This document shows, piece after piece, positions 1 to 5,667 of a DNA stretch of 6,384 bases; the first letter of the stretch is position 1; each line of letters starts with the position of its first letter. The translations under genes and the position numbers were made by a program. Source of the DNA: Desulfonatronospira sp. (lineage in GTDB: Bacteria; Desulfobacterota; Desulfovibrionia; Desulfovibrionales; Desulfonatronovibrionaceae); NCBI GenBank assembly GCA_003563255.1, contig PWSL01000054.1, positions 1-6,384 on the forward strand, written 5' to 3'. The notes beneath the pieces were generated by a model. It was given only the letters and a program-made list of their open reading frames with translations. It was not told the origin of the DNA and did not search any database.

Positions 1-8
1 TGACCTCC

Positions 9-80
9 GGGGACTGGCTCTTTTGCCGCCTGATTTTTTGTTCAATTGCAAGTTTTCAAACGGCAAAAGTGCCTGTCCCC
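9..80. repeat. Imperfect inverted repeat (hairpin A), GGGGAC/GTCCCC family
   Basis: Arms at 9-28 (GGGGACTGGCTCTTTTGCCG) and 61-80 (CGGCAAAAGTGCCTGTCCCC) pair over 20 bp with only two mismatches, both T opposite T, at arm positions 7 and 11. The loop is 32 nt and AT-rich. No T-run follows the stem, so it does not look like an intrinsic terminator. The same outer sequence and the same mismatch positions recur in the hairpin at 4899-4975, while the inner stem differs. Mismatched palindromes of this kind resemble REP/REPIN elements mobilised by REP-associated tyrosine transposases; that link is inferred, as no transposase gene is present here. Confidence 0.75.
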
Positions 81-93
81 AATTGAGACAGGT

Positions 94-99
94 TATAAT
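94..99 (+). promoter_or_regulatory. Candidate -10 box for the glpX-prk-rpe operon
   Basis: A perfect TATAAT lies 86 bp upstream of the glpX start codon. No good TTGACA-like hexamer sits 16-18 bp upstream, because that position falls in the right arm of hairpin A (GCCTGT at 71-76). There is no TGn extension either. If used, transcription would start near 106, exactly where the tandem 16-bp boxes begin. An activator may be needed, or the true promoter may lie elsewhere. Confidence 0.4.
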
Positions 100-105
100 T
101 TTTTG

Positions 106-142
106 AAGTTTCGCTGTAGTGGTAATAAGTTTCGCTGTAGTG
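106..142 (+). repeat. Two tandem 16-bp boxes upstream of glpX
   Basis: AAGTTTCGCTGTAGTG occurs at 106-121 and again, identical over 16 bp, at 127-142. The period of 21 bp is about two helical turns, so both copies would face the same side of the DNA. Two variants of the box occur at 4858-4874 (- strand) and 4990-5006 (+ strand), giving the consensus AAGTKYCGCTGTAGTG. All four copies are intergenic. They could be binding sites for a regulator, or ends of a small mobile element; the sequence alone does not decide. Confidence 0.65.
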
Positions 143-185
143 CTGATCATTTCAGATTGCCATCAAAACAATAAAAGGACTAGCC

Positions 186-1175
186 ATGGAACAAGAAGCG
201 CCTCAGAGAAATCTGGCCCTGGACCTGGTCCGGGTCACAGAGGCAGCCGCCCTGGCATCTTCGCGCTGGCTGGGGAAGGGGGACAACAAAAACGGAGATC
301 TGGCTGCAGTGGATGCCATGCGCCTGAGCTTCAACGCCATTGAAATCAGGGGCGTGGTGATAATTGGTGAGGGAGAAAAAGACAAGGCCCCCATGCTTTA
401 CAATGGAGAACCCCTGGGCACAGGACGGGGACCCGGCATGGATGTTGCGGTGGACCCGGTAGAGGGCACAAAACTGCTGGCCTATGGCCGTCCCAACGCC
501 ATTTCAGTGGTGGCTCTGGCTCCCAGGGGCACCATGTATGATCCGGGACCGGCCTTTTACATGCAAAAGATAGCTGTACCCACCCAGGCCCGGGACTACG
601 TAGACATTAATGCCCCTGTAAAAGACAACCTTCAGTCCATTGCATCCGCCCTGGGCAAATCGGTGGACGACCTGGTGGTTTTTGTGCTGGACAAGCCCCG
701 TCACAGGAACCTCGTTCAGGAGATCCGGGAGGCGGGTGCCCGCATTCAGCTGCATACCGATGGGGACGTGGCTGGAGCACTGATGGCCGTAAGCCCGGAC
801 GGCGATGTGGACGTCATGATGGGTACCGGAGGTACACCAGAGGGCGTTCTGACAGCTGCCGCCATTATTGCCATGGGCGGGGAAATGCAGTGCCGGCTTG
901 ATCCCCAGTCAGAGCAGGAAAAGAACAACCTGCTGCAGTCCGGGTATGATTTGAAGCAAGTCCTTACTGTACGCGACCTCATCCGCAGCGAGGATGTATT
1001 TTTCGCTGCAACCGGCATCTCAGGTGGTACTTTTCTGCAGGGTGTCAGTTTTACCGGACAGGGAGCGTTGACCCGTTCCATGGTCATGCGGGGCAAAACA
1101 GGTACTCTGAGACGCATTGAATCACTTCATTCATTTGAAAAACTGCTGCGCATCAGCGCCATCAAATACAAATAA
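186..1175 (+). CDS. glpX: Class II fructose-1,6-bisphosphatase (GlpX)
   Basis: This cytosolic metal-dependent phosphatase converts fructose-1,6-bisphosphate to fructose-6-phosphate in gluconeogenesis. In some autotrophs the class II enzyme also hydrolyses sedoheptulose-1,7-bisphosphate. The 329-residue protein is full length and follows the GlpX pattern from end to end: VTEAAALAS near residue 17, the GDNKNGD segment (33-38), IGEGEKDKAPM (60-70), VDPVEGT (89-95), KPRH (170-173), DGDVAGAL (192-199) and GGTPEGV (215-221). D38, E62, D90, E93 and E219 match the metal and substrate carboxylates of E. coli GlpX. The start is supported by AAGGA at 175-179, 6 nt before the ATG. It is the first gene of an operon with prk 27 bp downstream. 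In that setting it most likely supplies F6P for pentose-phosphate regeneration rather than serving glycerol metabolism. Confidence 0.95.
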   Translation: MEQEAPQRNLALDLVRVTEAAALASSRWLGKGDNKNGDLAAVDAMRLSFNAIEIRGVVIIGEGEKDKAPMLYNGEPLGTGRGPGMDVAVDPVEGTKLLAYGRPNAISVVALAPRGTMYDPGPAFYMQKIAVPTQARDYVDINAPVKDNLQSIASALGKSVDDLVVFVLDKPRHRNLVQEIREAGARIQLHTDGDVAGALMAVSPDGDVDVMMGTGGTPEGVLTAAAIIAMGGEMQCRLDPQSEQEKNNLLQSGYDLKQVLTVRDLIRSEDVFFAATGISGGTFLQGVSFTGQGALTRSMVMRGKTGTLRRIESLHSFEKLLRISAIKYK

Positions 1176-1202
1176 TTACAAAGTCATGAACCCGAGACAG
1201 AC

Positions 1203-2129
1203 ATGAGAAGGGCAAAACCCATCATACTCGGCATTGCCGGAGACAGCGGCTCCGGCAAGACCACTCTGGCCCAGGGCATAATACAGATCCTGGGCCCCGA
1301 AATAGTCACCAACATCTGCATTGATGATTATCACAAGTACAGCCGGGCTCAGCGCAAGGAGACCAACCTGTCCGCCCTGCACCCGGACTGCAATTATCTG
1401 GATATTCTGCAGAGCCACATTACTGAACTGCGCCGGGGAGGAGCAATTCTCAAGCCCGTCTATGATCATCAGAGAGGGGATTTCGCCCTGCCTGAATATG
1501 TGCTGCCAGGGTCTTTTATCATTGTGGAGGGTCTTCTGGGATTTTACAACAAAAAACTTCGGGAAATCTTTGACCTCAAGGTATTCCTGGATCCCGAGGA
1601 CTTCCTGAGAAAAACATGGAAAGTGCAGCGAGACATCTCTCAGCGCGGATACTCTTCTGAGGAAGCGGAAAACACGGTGTACCGCAGGGCGGAAATGTCG
1701 GCGCGCTACATCGCTCCACAGCGTGAACATGCCGACATAGTGCTCAACTTTTACCGACCTGGAGAATTACCCCAGGAGACCGGCAGCAAACTCAATGCAA
1801 AGATGATCTTAAGACCAACGGTCAGACACCCCGACTTCTCAGAACTTGTAGAAGAAAATCCCGGTTCAGAGGAAAACTGCCTTTCCTTTACTCTGGGCCG
1901 GGACTCGGGAACTCCCGTGGACCTGTTGCACATCCAGGGCAACATCAGGCAGAACACCATGGAGTCCACAGCCAAGATTATCCTGGATAACCTGCCAGAA
2001 GCCGGACCCACCAGCATTGCCGGTACAGGACGCTACCTTGAGGGCAAAACCCAAAAGACCAGCTATCCCCTGGCACTGACTCAACTGCTCATCAGCTTTT
2101 ATCTGCACAAGCTCAAATTGAACCGTTAA
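1203..2129 (+). CDS. prk: Phosphoribulokinase (class II-like)
   Basis: Phosphoribulokinase transfers phosphate from ATP to ribulose-5-phosphate, giving ribulose-1,5-bisphosphate, the RuBisCO substrate. The 308-residue protein has the P-loop GDSGSGKTT (13-21), the DD pair in CIDDYHKY (39-46, where the catalytic Asp of characterised enzymes lies), HPDCNYLD (60-67), KPVYDHQRGDF (84-94) and the Walker-B-like IIVEGL (106-111). The KPVYDH and VEGL blocks resemble the plant/cyanobacterial class II type and argue against uridine kinase, its nearest relative in the P-loop family. The C-terminal third (about 190-308) is less recognisable. Length is slightly below the usual 330-350 residues of class II enzymes. 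The ribosome binding site is weak (GAGA about 8 nt before ATG), so translational coupling to glpX is plausible. Neighbouring glpX and rpe support the call. Confidence 0.88.
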   Translation: MRRAKPIILGIAGDSGSGKTTLAQGIIQILGPEIVTNICIDDYHKYSRAQRKETNLSALHPDCNYLDILQSHITELRRGGAILKPVYDHQRGDFALPEYVLPGSFIIVEGLLGFYNKKLREIFDLKVFLDPEDFLRKTWKVQRDISQRGYSSEEAENTVYRRAEMSARYIAPQREHADIVLNFYRPGELPQETGSKLNAKMILRPTVRHPDFSELVEENPGSEENCLSFTLGRDSGTPVDLLHIQGNIRQNTMESTAKIILDNLPEAGPTSIAGTGRYLEGKTQKTSYPLALTQLLISFYLHKLKLNR

Positions 2130-2179
2130 CCTCAAAAATGACAGGTATTGCAACCATCTGCAATGCCGGAGACTGAAGT

Positions 2180-2860
2180 ATGCCCAAGGAAATGATCCTC
2201 TCGCCCTCACTTTTGTCATCCGACTTCAGCAACCTGGCCCGGGAACTCAGGGACCTGGAAGATGCCGGTCTGTCCTGGGTGCATTGGGATGTAATGGATG
2301 GCTCATTCGTTCCCAATATAACCTTTGGCCCTCCAATCATAGCCGGATGCCGCAAAAACAGCGGTCTTTTCTTCGATGTACACCTGATGATAGAGGCCCC
2401 TGACCGTTATCTGGAAGACTTTGTTCACGCCGGGGCAGACCTTTTATGCGTCCATGCAGAGGCCTGCAGACATCTGGAGCGTACTCTGTCAGAGATATCC
2501 AGGCTGGGCGCTAAACCAGCTGTTGCCCTGAACCCGCATACCCCTTTGCAGGTGCTGGAGTACGTCCTGCCTCAAGTAGAAATGGTCCTTATCATGAGCG
2601 TCAATCCAGGTTTTGGGGGCCAGACGTTCATACCCTTCAGCCTGGAAAAAATCCGCAGACTGAAGTCCATGATAAACCAGTGCAACTCCCGGGCACTGAT
2701 CCAGGTGGACGGGGGGGTCACCCCTGACAACACCAGGGATCTTCTGGAGTGGGGCGCCGATGTGCTGGTCTCAGGTTCCGCCTTTTTCGCCCACCCTCCG
2801 TACAGGCAAAGGCTTGAGACCTTTATGCAGGCGGCAGGGGAGCAACTTAAGATCCCTTGA
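2180..2860 (+). CDS. rpe: Ribulose-phosphate 3-epimerase
   Basis: This TIM-barrel enzyme interconverts D-ribulose-5-phosphate and D-xylulose-5-phosphate in the pentose phosphate and Calvin cycles. The 226-residue length is normal. Family signatures are complete: SPSLLSSDF (8-16), HWDVMDGSFVPN (35-46), DVHLMIE (66-72), MSVNPGFGGQ (139-148), QVDGGV (175-180) and the phosphate-binding SGSAFF near the C-terminus. H35, D37, H68 and D177 are the expected metal ligands and acid/base residues. GGAG at 2168-2171 lies 8 nt before the ATG. It follows prk after 50 bp with no visible terminator, so it is probably the third operon gene, supplying Ru5P directly to the kinase encoded upstream. Confidence 0.95.
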   Translation: MPKEMILSPSLLSSDFSNLARELRDLEDAGLSWVHWDVMDGSFVPNITFGPPIIAGCRKNSGLFFDVHLMIEAPDRYLEDFVHAGADLLCVHAEACRHLERTLSEISRLGAKPAVALNPHTPLQVLEYVLPQVEMVLIMSVNPGFGGQTFIPFSLEKIRRLKSMINQCNSRALIQVDGGVTPDNTRDLLEWGADVLVSGSAFFAHPPYRQRLETFMQAAGEQLKIP

Positions 2861-2876
2861 TCCAGGCAATCCAGAC

Positions 2877-4748
2877 TCAGACTTCTTCTTGCACTGTCTG
2901 CACCCCGGCCTGCTCCCTGTGATGTATCCTTTTCACTGCATCCCCGGCCCAGTTGCTTAGCTGGGTAATGGCGTTGGAATTTACATCCGGGCGGGCATCA
3001 GCGGCATTGAACCATACCTTGCCCTCCACCGGGATACCCAGGGCGCAGATATGCTCATTTATGCCGCCGTCTTCTGCCACGAGCTGGTAATCCTGGGTGA
3101 TATCCAGTCCGCCCATCTCGAAACTTCCGGTATTGTCGGAATTGGTGTAAGTACGTGCCATCCCGCGCTGCAAAAGGTTCCGGATGAGGGCTGATGTGTC
3201 GTTTTTGTTATCCACGCCATGGATACGGCCATTGACCACATGATGCACTATCCTCCGGGATCCGGGAACTTCCGGACTTGACACCTCAAACAATCCCTTT
3301 TCTTGATCCATTCGGATCTCCGGTGATGGGCCTGAAAAAGAAACAAGGCCCTGCCTGACCAGACTCCAGAGTTCCTGTACACTTTCAATGGGTGGCCCCA
3401 CCGCAACCCGGTTGTTGGTGCGCTCAAAAGTCTTTTTCATGTACCGGTGCGAGGCCGCGGTCAGTCCCCCGTGATCCACCGCATTTCTCAATGTATCCCG
3501 CAGATCACGCAGCACCGAGTCCACCGCGTTTTTAACAGGGCTGTCCATATTGCCCTTTTTTGCCTCTTCGATATCATGGCGGATCTCCTGCAGCACAAAA
3601 TCCGTGTAATGCGCCATGGAGTCGAAAAGAGTCTCACCGGGTTTTCTAGCGGACTCCAGCCTGGACAAAGGATTTTCCAGGTATTGCCAGTCAAACCTTT
3701 CATGATGTTCAATCTCTTTTTGCACCAGGGCCGCTCTTTGGGTTGCATCCCGACAGTTCAAATATGCGCGGCCGAAGTCTTCACCCTTGAGGGTCTTGTA
3801 ATAAACGTATTCCATTTCCTGCAGAATCAGGGGAAAAAGTTCATCCCTGAAGTCCAGCTTGCCTTTTTGCTTCAGCCTGTGCACAAGTTCCCTGGTAAAT
3901 ATCCGGGCCTGGTACTGTTCTGTCTTCTGGTTGATCCCACGTGCGCAATACGGGAGCCCCAGCCTGGAGCCCAGGATGATATGCGGTTCCTTTCCGCTGG
4001 GGAGATACCTTCCGGACCGGAACTCTCCGCTTCGTCCATGGGTGAAGCCTCTGACTACATCCGTGGCAGTCAGTCCCATGCCTATGACGTATACGGTCTC
4101 ATGCGGCTGGATGTGCTCTAATTTCGAAGCTATGGGATAGGCCAGGTGAACATAGGAAATGTTGTCACCTTTTTGCTGCCCGGCCTCAGCAAACTTGTTT
4201 AACCTGTCCTCCAGGCTGCCCGGTACAATCCTGTTTTTGGAATGCCCGGTGAGCAGGACCACTTCCTGGGCGTAAATCCTTTCACCATTATCAAGCAGTA
4301 CCACCTGCAGCCCATCTGGCGCAGGATCTATATCAACGGCCTCAGCCACATGCCGGTGCAGGCGCACATTTTCCGGAAAATTAGCCTCTGTCCAGTCAAA
4401 GCAGGCAGCCAGGTACTCTCCGTGCAGCGCCCTGGGCGGGTAGTCGTTTTGACCATAGCTGTAGCCCTTTTCCTGCAGATAGCCGTACAGAGTTTTTCTT
4501 GATTCCCTGGCACGAGCCTCGGCATCATCATCCCCAAAAGCTGTAATCTGGCAGGAAACGGTGTTCAACAACAGGTAATGAGGCTGATTTACGTTGTGAA
4601 CATTGCCCCCACCGAACTTGCCGGATTTTTCCACCACGTGAATATTGACCTGGTTTTCAGGAGAGTTGGCGGATAAGGCCAGTGATAAACGCCTTAAACA
4701 GTAAGTTCCCCTGGGACCTGCGCCGATAATTACAATATTATGCTTCAT
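2877..4748 (-). CDS. FAD/NAD(P)-binding protein of unknown function (NAD_binding_9 / YdhS-like)
   Basis: This 623-residue flavoprotein begins with a Rossmann dinucleotide-binding strand-loop, IVIIGAGPRG, at residues 5-14. An acidic strand end (HVVEKS) and a GGGNVH segment follow. A second nucleotide-binding-like motif, VYVIGMGLTATDVV, lies in the middle of the protein, followed by a long charged helical region and a C-terminal domain. The architecture resembles FAD-NAD(P)-binding proteins of the PF13454/COG4529 (YdhS) type, a group with no settled substrate. No transmembrane segment or signal peptide is evident, so it is probably cytosolic. An in-frame ATG four codons upstream (4760) exists, but GGAG at 4755-4758 is well placed for the start at 4748. 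The gene converges on rpe with 16 bp between stops and no terminator there. A role in redox or N-hydroxylation chemistry is possible but not shown. Confidence 0.8.
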   Translation of the reverse strand: MKHNIVIIGAGPRGTYCLRRLSLALSANSPENQVNIHVVEKSGKFGGGNVHNVNQPHYLLLNTVSCQITAFGDDDAEARARESRKTLYGYLQEKGYSYGQNDYPPRALHGEYLAACFDWTEANFPENVRLHRHVAEAVDIDPAPDGLQVVLLDNGERIYAQEVVLLTGHSKNRIVPGSLEDRLNKFAEAGQQKGDNISYVHLAYPIASKLEHIQPHETVYVIGMGLTATDVVRGFTHGRSGEFRSGRYLPSGKEPHIILGSRLGLPYCARGINQKTEQYQARIFTRELVHRLKQKGKLDFRDELFPLILQEMEYVYYKTLKGEDFGRAYLNCRDATQRAALVQKEIEHHERFDWQYLENPLSRLESARKPGETLFDSMAHYTDFVLQEIRHDIEEAKKGNMDSPVKNAVDSVLRDLRDTLRNAVDHGGLTAASHRYMKKTFERTNNRVAVGPPIESVQELWSLVRQGLVSFSGPSPEIRMDQEKGLFEVSSPEVPGSRRIVHHVVNGRIHGVDNKNDTSALIRNLLQRGMARTYTNSDNTGSFEMGGLDITQDYQLVAEDGGINEHICALGIPVEGKVWFNAADARPDVNSNAITQLSNWAGDAVKRIHHREQAGVQTVQEEV

Positions 4749-4754
4749 AACAAT

Positions 4755-4758
4755 CTCC
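4755..4758 (-). promoter_or_regulatory. Ribosome binding site deciding the flavoprotein start
   Basis: On the - strand the sequence reads ATGGAGATTGTTATG. The GGAG overlapping the first ATG is 6 nt from the second ATG at 4748, while no purine-rich site precedes the first ATG at 4760. The downstream start, giving a protein beginning MKHNIVIIG, is therefore preferred. Confidence 0.65.
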
Positions 4759-4850
4759 ATTCAGTTATTGGTCTGCAGTATCTGTTCAGCGCTTTGCATG
4801 TGGCACGGGGGCTGACTCTTCCGGGACCCGCTTGTCCTAAAAAATGAGTC

Positions 4851-4881
4851 ATTATAACACTACAGCGGCACTTTGTGTAAA
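4851..4881 (-). promoter_or_regulatory. Extended -10 promoter for the flavoprotein gene
   Basis: On the - strand TATAAT (4856-4851) is preceded by TGT, forming an extended -10. TTTACA (4881-4876) is a fair -35 at a long 19-bp spacing; TACACA at 17 bp is the alternative. The TG of the extended -10 is the last two bases of a 16-bp box copy, so the box fills the spacer between -35 and -10. An 11-bp palindrome, AATGAGTCATT (4843-4853), overlaps the -10 and could be an operator. The predicted leader is about 95 nt. Confidence 0.6.
4858..4874 (-). repeat. 16-bp box copy (inverted orientation)
   Basis: On the - strand this reads AAAGTGCCGCTGTAGTG. It matches the copy at 4990-5006 at 16 of 17 positions in inverted orientation, and shares AAGT..CGCTGTAGTG with the tandem pair at 106-142. 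It sits within the promoter spacer of the flavoprotein gene, where a bound protein would block or help RNA polymerase. Confidence 0.65.
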
Positions 4882-4898
4882 TTATCGCCTCGGCAACC

Positions 4899-4975
4899 GG
4901 GGACAGGCACCCCGAACTTATTTTTAAAAACCGTCAGTCTTCTGTAAGCAAAATAAGTGCGGTGAGCCAGTCCCC
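4899..4975. repeat. Imperfect inverted repeat (hairpin B), GGGGAC/GTCCCC family
   Basis: Arms 4899-4924 and 4950-4975 pair at 22 of 26 positions with a 25-nt loop. The outer 12 bases of the left arm are GGGGACAGGCAC and the right arm ends GAGCCAGTCCCC. The mismatches at arm positions 7 and 11 (A opposite A) are those of hairpin A read from the other strand, so B is a reversed copy of the same design. The inner stem (around ACTTATTTT) is unrelated to that of hairpin A yet still pairs with itself. Confidence 0.75.
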
Positions 4976-4989
4976 TTCCAGCATAAATT

Positions 4990-5006
4990 AAAGTGTCGCT
5001 GTAGTG
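4990..5006 (+). repeat. 16-bp box copy (direct orientation)
   Basis: AAAGTGTCGCTGTAGTG lies 14 bp to the right of hairpin B. With the copy at 4858-4874 it forms a 17-bp inverted pair, one mismatch, enclosing hairpin B in a 149-bp unit. No good -10 follows this copy (ATAAGC), and no gene starts directly downstream. Confidence 0.6.
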
Positions 5007-5040
5007 ATAAGCACAAAATGATGCTCAAGTGGGTTCCGGA

Positions 5041-5052
5041 GTGCCTGTCACC
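5041..5052 (-). repeat. Solitary degenerate GGGGACAGGCAC arm
   Basis: GTGCCTGTCACC differs by one base from the right arm tip of hairpin A (GTGCCTGTCCCC). I find no partner arm that would close a hairpin around it, so it looks like a decayed or half element of the same family. Confidence 0.4.
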
Positions 5053-5180
5053 TGCTTTCCTAAAAAGCGCTGAAGAGATACGCTCTGTAAAAACTCCTAT
5101 ACTCTTTTAGGCATTTTATCCGCATCTTGCAACATCCTGATTTCCCGGCCGCCGAATCCGCGCTTCTCTGAAATCCCACG
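5053..5180. other. Intergenic stretch without a recognised gene
   Basis: I see no supported gene here. A weak inverted repeat, CCTAAAAAG (5059-5067) with CTTTTAGG (5104-5111), could form a short bulged stem, but no T-run marks it as a terminator. Short open frames across the stretch lack ribosome binding sites and family resemblance. Confidence 0.4.
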
Positions 5181-5330
5181 CACCAATCCTTCCTCTCCCA
5201 CTCTGATTCTCTCTTCTCTGCACCACCCACTTACTCTTCTTCACCCCTCTCCTGCTCATCTTCCACTCCAATACCCCACATCCCCTTACTCCCATATACC
5301 CACACTCAGCCACTCCCCAACATAAATTAT
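5181..5330. other. G-depleted, pyrimidine-rich tract
   Basis: Only about four G residues occur in these 150 + strand bases, which are mostly C, T and A with recurring CTCTTCT- and CCACTCC-like runs. The complementary purine-rich strand has an open frame (5116-5367), but its product is low-complexity and has no ribosome binding site, so I do not call a gene. The tract ends where the candidate promoter of the riboswitch begins. Confidence 0.6.
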
Positions 5331-5359
5331 TGACAAACCCGTCCTGCTGTGATTCAGAT
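5330..5359 (+). promoter_or_regulatory. Candidate promoter for the Mn riboswitch / UPF0016 unit
   Basis: A perfect TTGACA (5330-5335) is followed at 18 bp by a poor -10, TCAGAT (5354-5359). Transcription would start near 5366 and run through the palindromic element before the riboswitch. It is the best -35 in the region, but the weak -10 leaves the call tentative. A promoter inside the palindromic element is the alternative. Confidence 0.35.
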
Positions 5360-5369
5360 AAGTTCACAT

Positions 5370-5545
5370 GTATCCATTCAGGGGGTCCTCGGTGGTGACT
5401 ATTGGCAAAAGGCCGGGGGACTGTCCCCGCTTATGTAAGATTGTGCAATTTCACAATATTTAGCGATTGTAATTTTTGTGTTTGTGCAGGAAAAATGTCG
5501 CGGGGACTGTCCCCTGGCCGGTATCTGCCCCCTCTGAATGGTTAC
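5370..5545. repeat. Nested inverted-repeat element (element C)
   Basis: There are two nested inverted repeats. The outer pair is GTATCCATTCAGGGGG (5370-5385) with CCCCCTCTGAATGGTTAC (5528-5545). The inner pair is 5411-5430 (GGCCGGGGGACTGTCCCCGC) with 5500-5519 (GCGGGGACTGTCCCCTGGCC), 18 of 20 paired. Each inner arm is itself a palindrome, GGGGAC-T-GTCCCC, so it can fold alone or pair with the other arm. The AT-rich core contains a small hairpin, TTGTG/CACAA (5441-5456). No transposase is encoded. It resembles a REPIN or MITE-like non-autonomous element and stops 5 bp before the riboswitch. Confidence 0.65.
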
Positions 5546-5550
5546 GTTCA

Positions 5551-5663
5551 CTTCAGGGGAGTAGTCGCTTCGCTCGTGTCGGGCGAAGGCGTACGTCAAC
5601 ATCATCGGCCATACAAATCAGCCGTGGCGTGCGCGACCAGATATGGCTTGACGAGACCTGTGG
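5551..5663 (+). ncRNA. yybP-ykoY manganese riboswitch aptamer
   Basis: Conserved blocks of the yybP-ykoY class appear in order: AGGGGAGUAG (5555-5564), GUACGUCAACA (5591-5601) and ACGAGACCUG (5651-5660, usually GCAAGACCU). P1 can form from CUUCAGG (5551-5557) and CCUGUGG (5657-5663) with one U-U mismatch. A P2-like hairpin forms from CUUCGC (5568-5573) and GCGAAG (5583-5588). A further helix forms from GGCCAU (5607-5612) and AUGGCU (5643-5648). This class senses Mn2+ and commonly precedes genes for Mn efflux, including UPF0016 members. The gene that follows is exactly that family, which strongly supports the call. The identification is by motif recall; no covariance model was run. Confidence 0.88.
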
Positions 5664-5667
5664 CATT

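Noticed and set aside
9..80. Hairpin A as an intrinsic terminator of an upstream gene
   Set aside because: The loop is 32 nt, the stem has mismatches and no T-run follows; the shared design with hairpin B argues for a repeat family.
106..142. CRISPR-like array
   Set aside because: There are only two 16-bp units separated by 5 bp, with no spacers and no cas genes.
119..343. 74-codon + strand open frame overlapping the start of glpX
   Set aside because: It runs out of frame into glpX, is Gly/Pro/Ser-rich and has no ribosome binding site.
1176..1730. 184-codon open frame on the - strand opposite prk
   Set aside because: It lies antisense to a clear phosphoribulokinase, has no ribosome binding site and its product shows no family motifs; it is a shadow of the codon bias.
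2147..2164. ATTGCA/TGCAAT hairpin before rpe as a regulatory structure
   Set aside because: A 6-bp AT-rich stem with a 6-nt loop is weak and leaves the ribosome binding site free.
3447..4121. 224-codon open frame on the + strand opposite the flavoprotein gene
   Set aside because: It is antisense to a gene with a clear Rossmann motif, and the predicted product has no recognisable domain and mixed composition.
4808..4820. GGGGCTGACTCTT as another GGGGACTGGCTC arm
   Set aside because: It needs one deletion and one substitution, and no convincing partner arm is present; chance similarity cannot be excluded.
5116..5367. 83-codon - strand open frame in the purine-rich strand
   Set aside because: The product is low-complexity (Arg/Gly/Trp-rich) because of the skewed base composition. 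No ribosome binding site or homologous pattern was seen.
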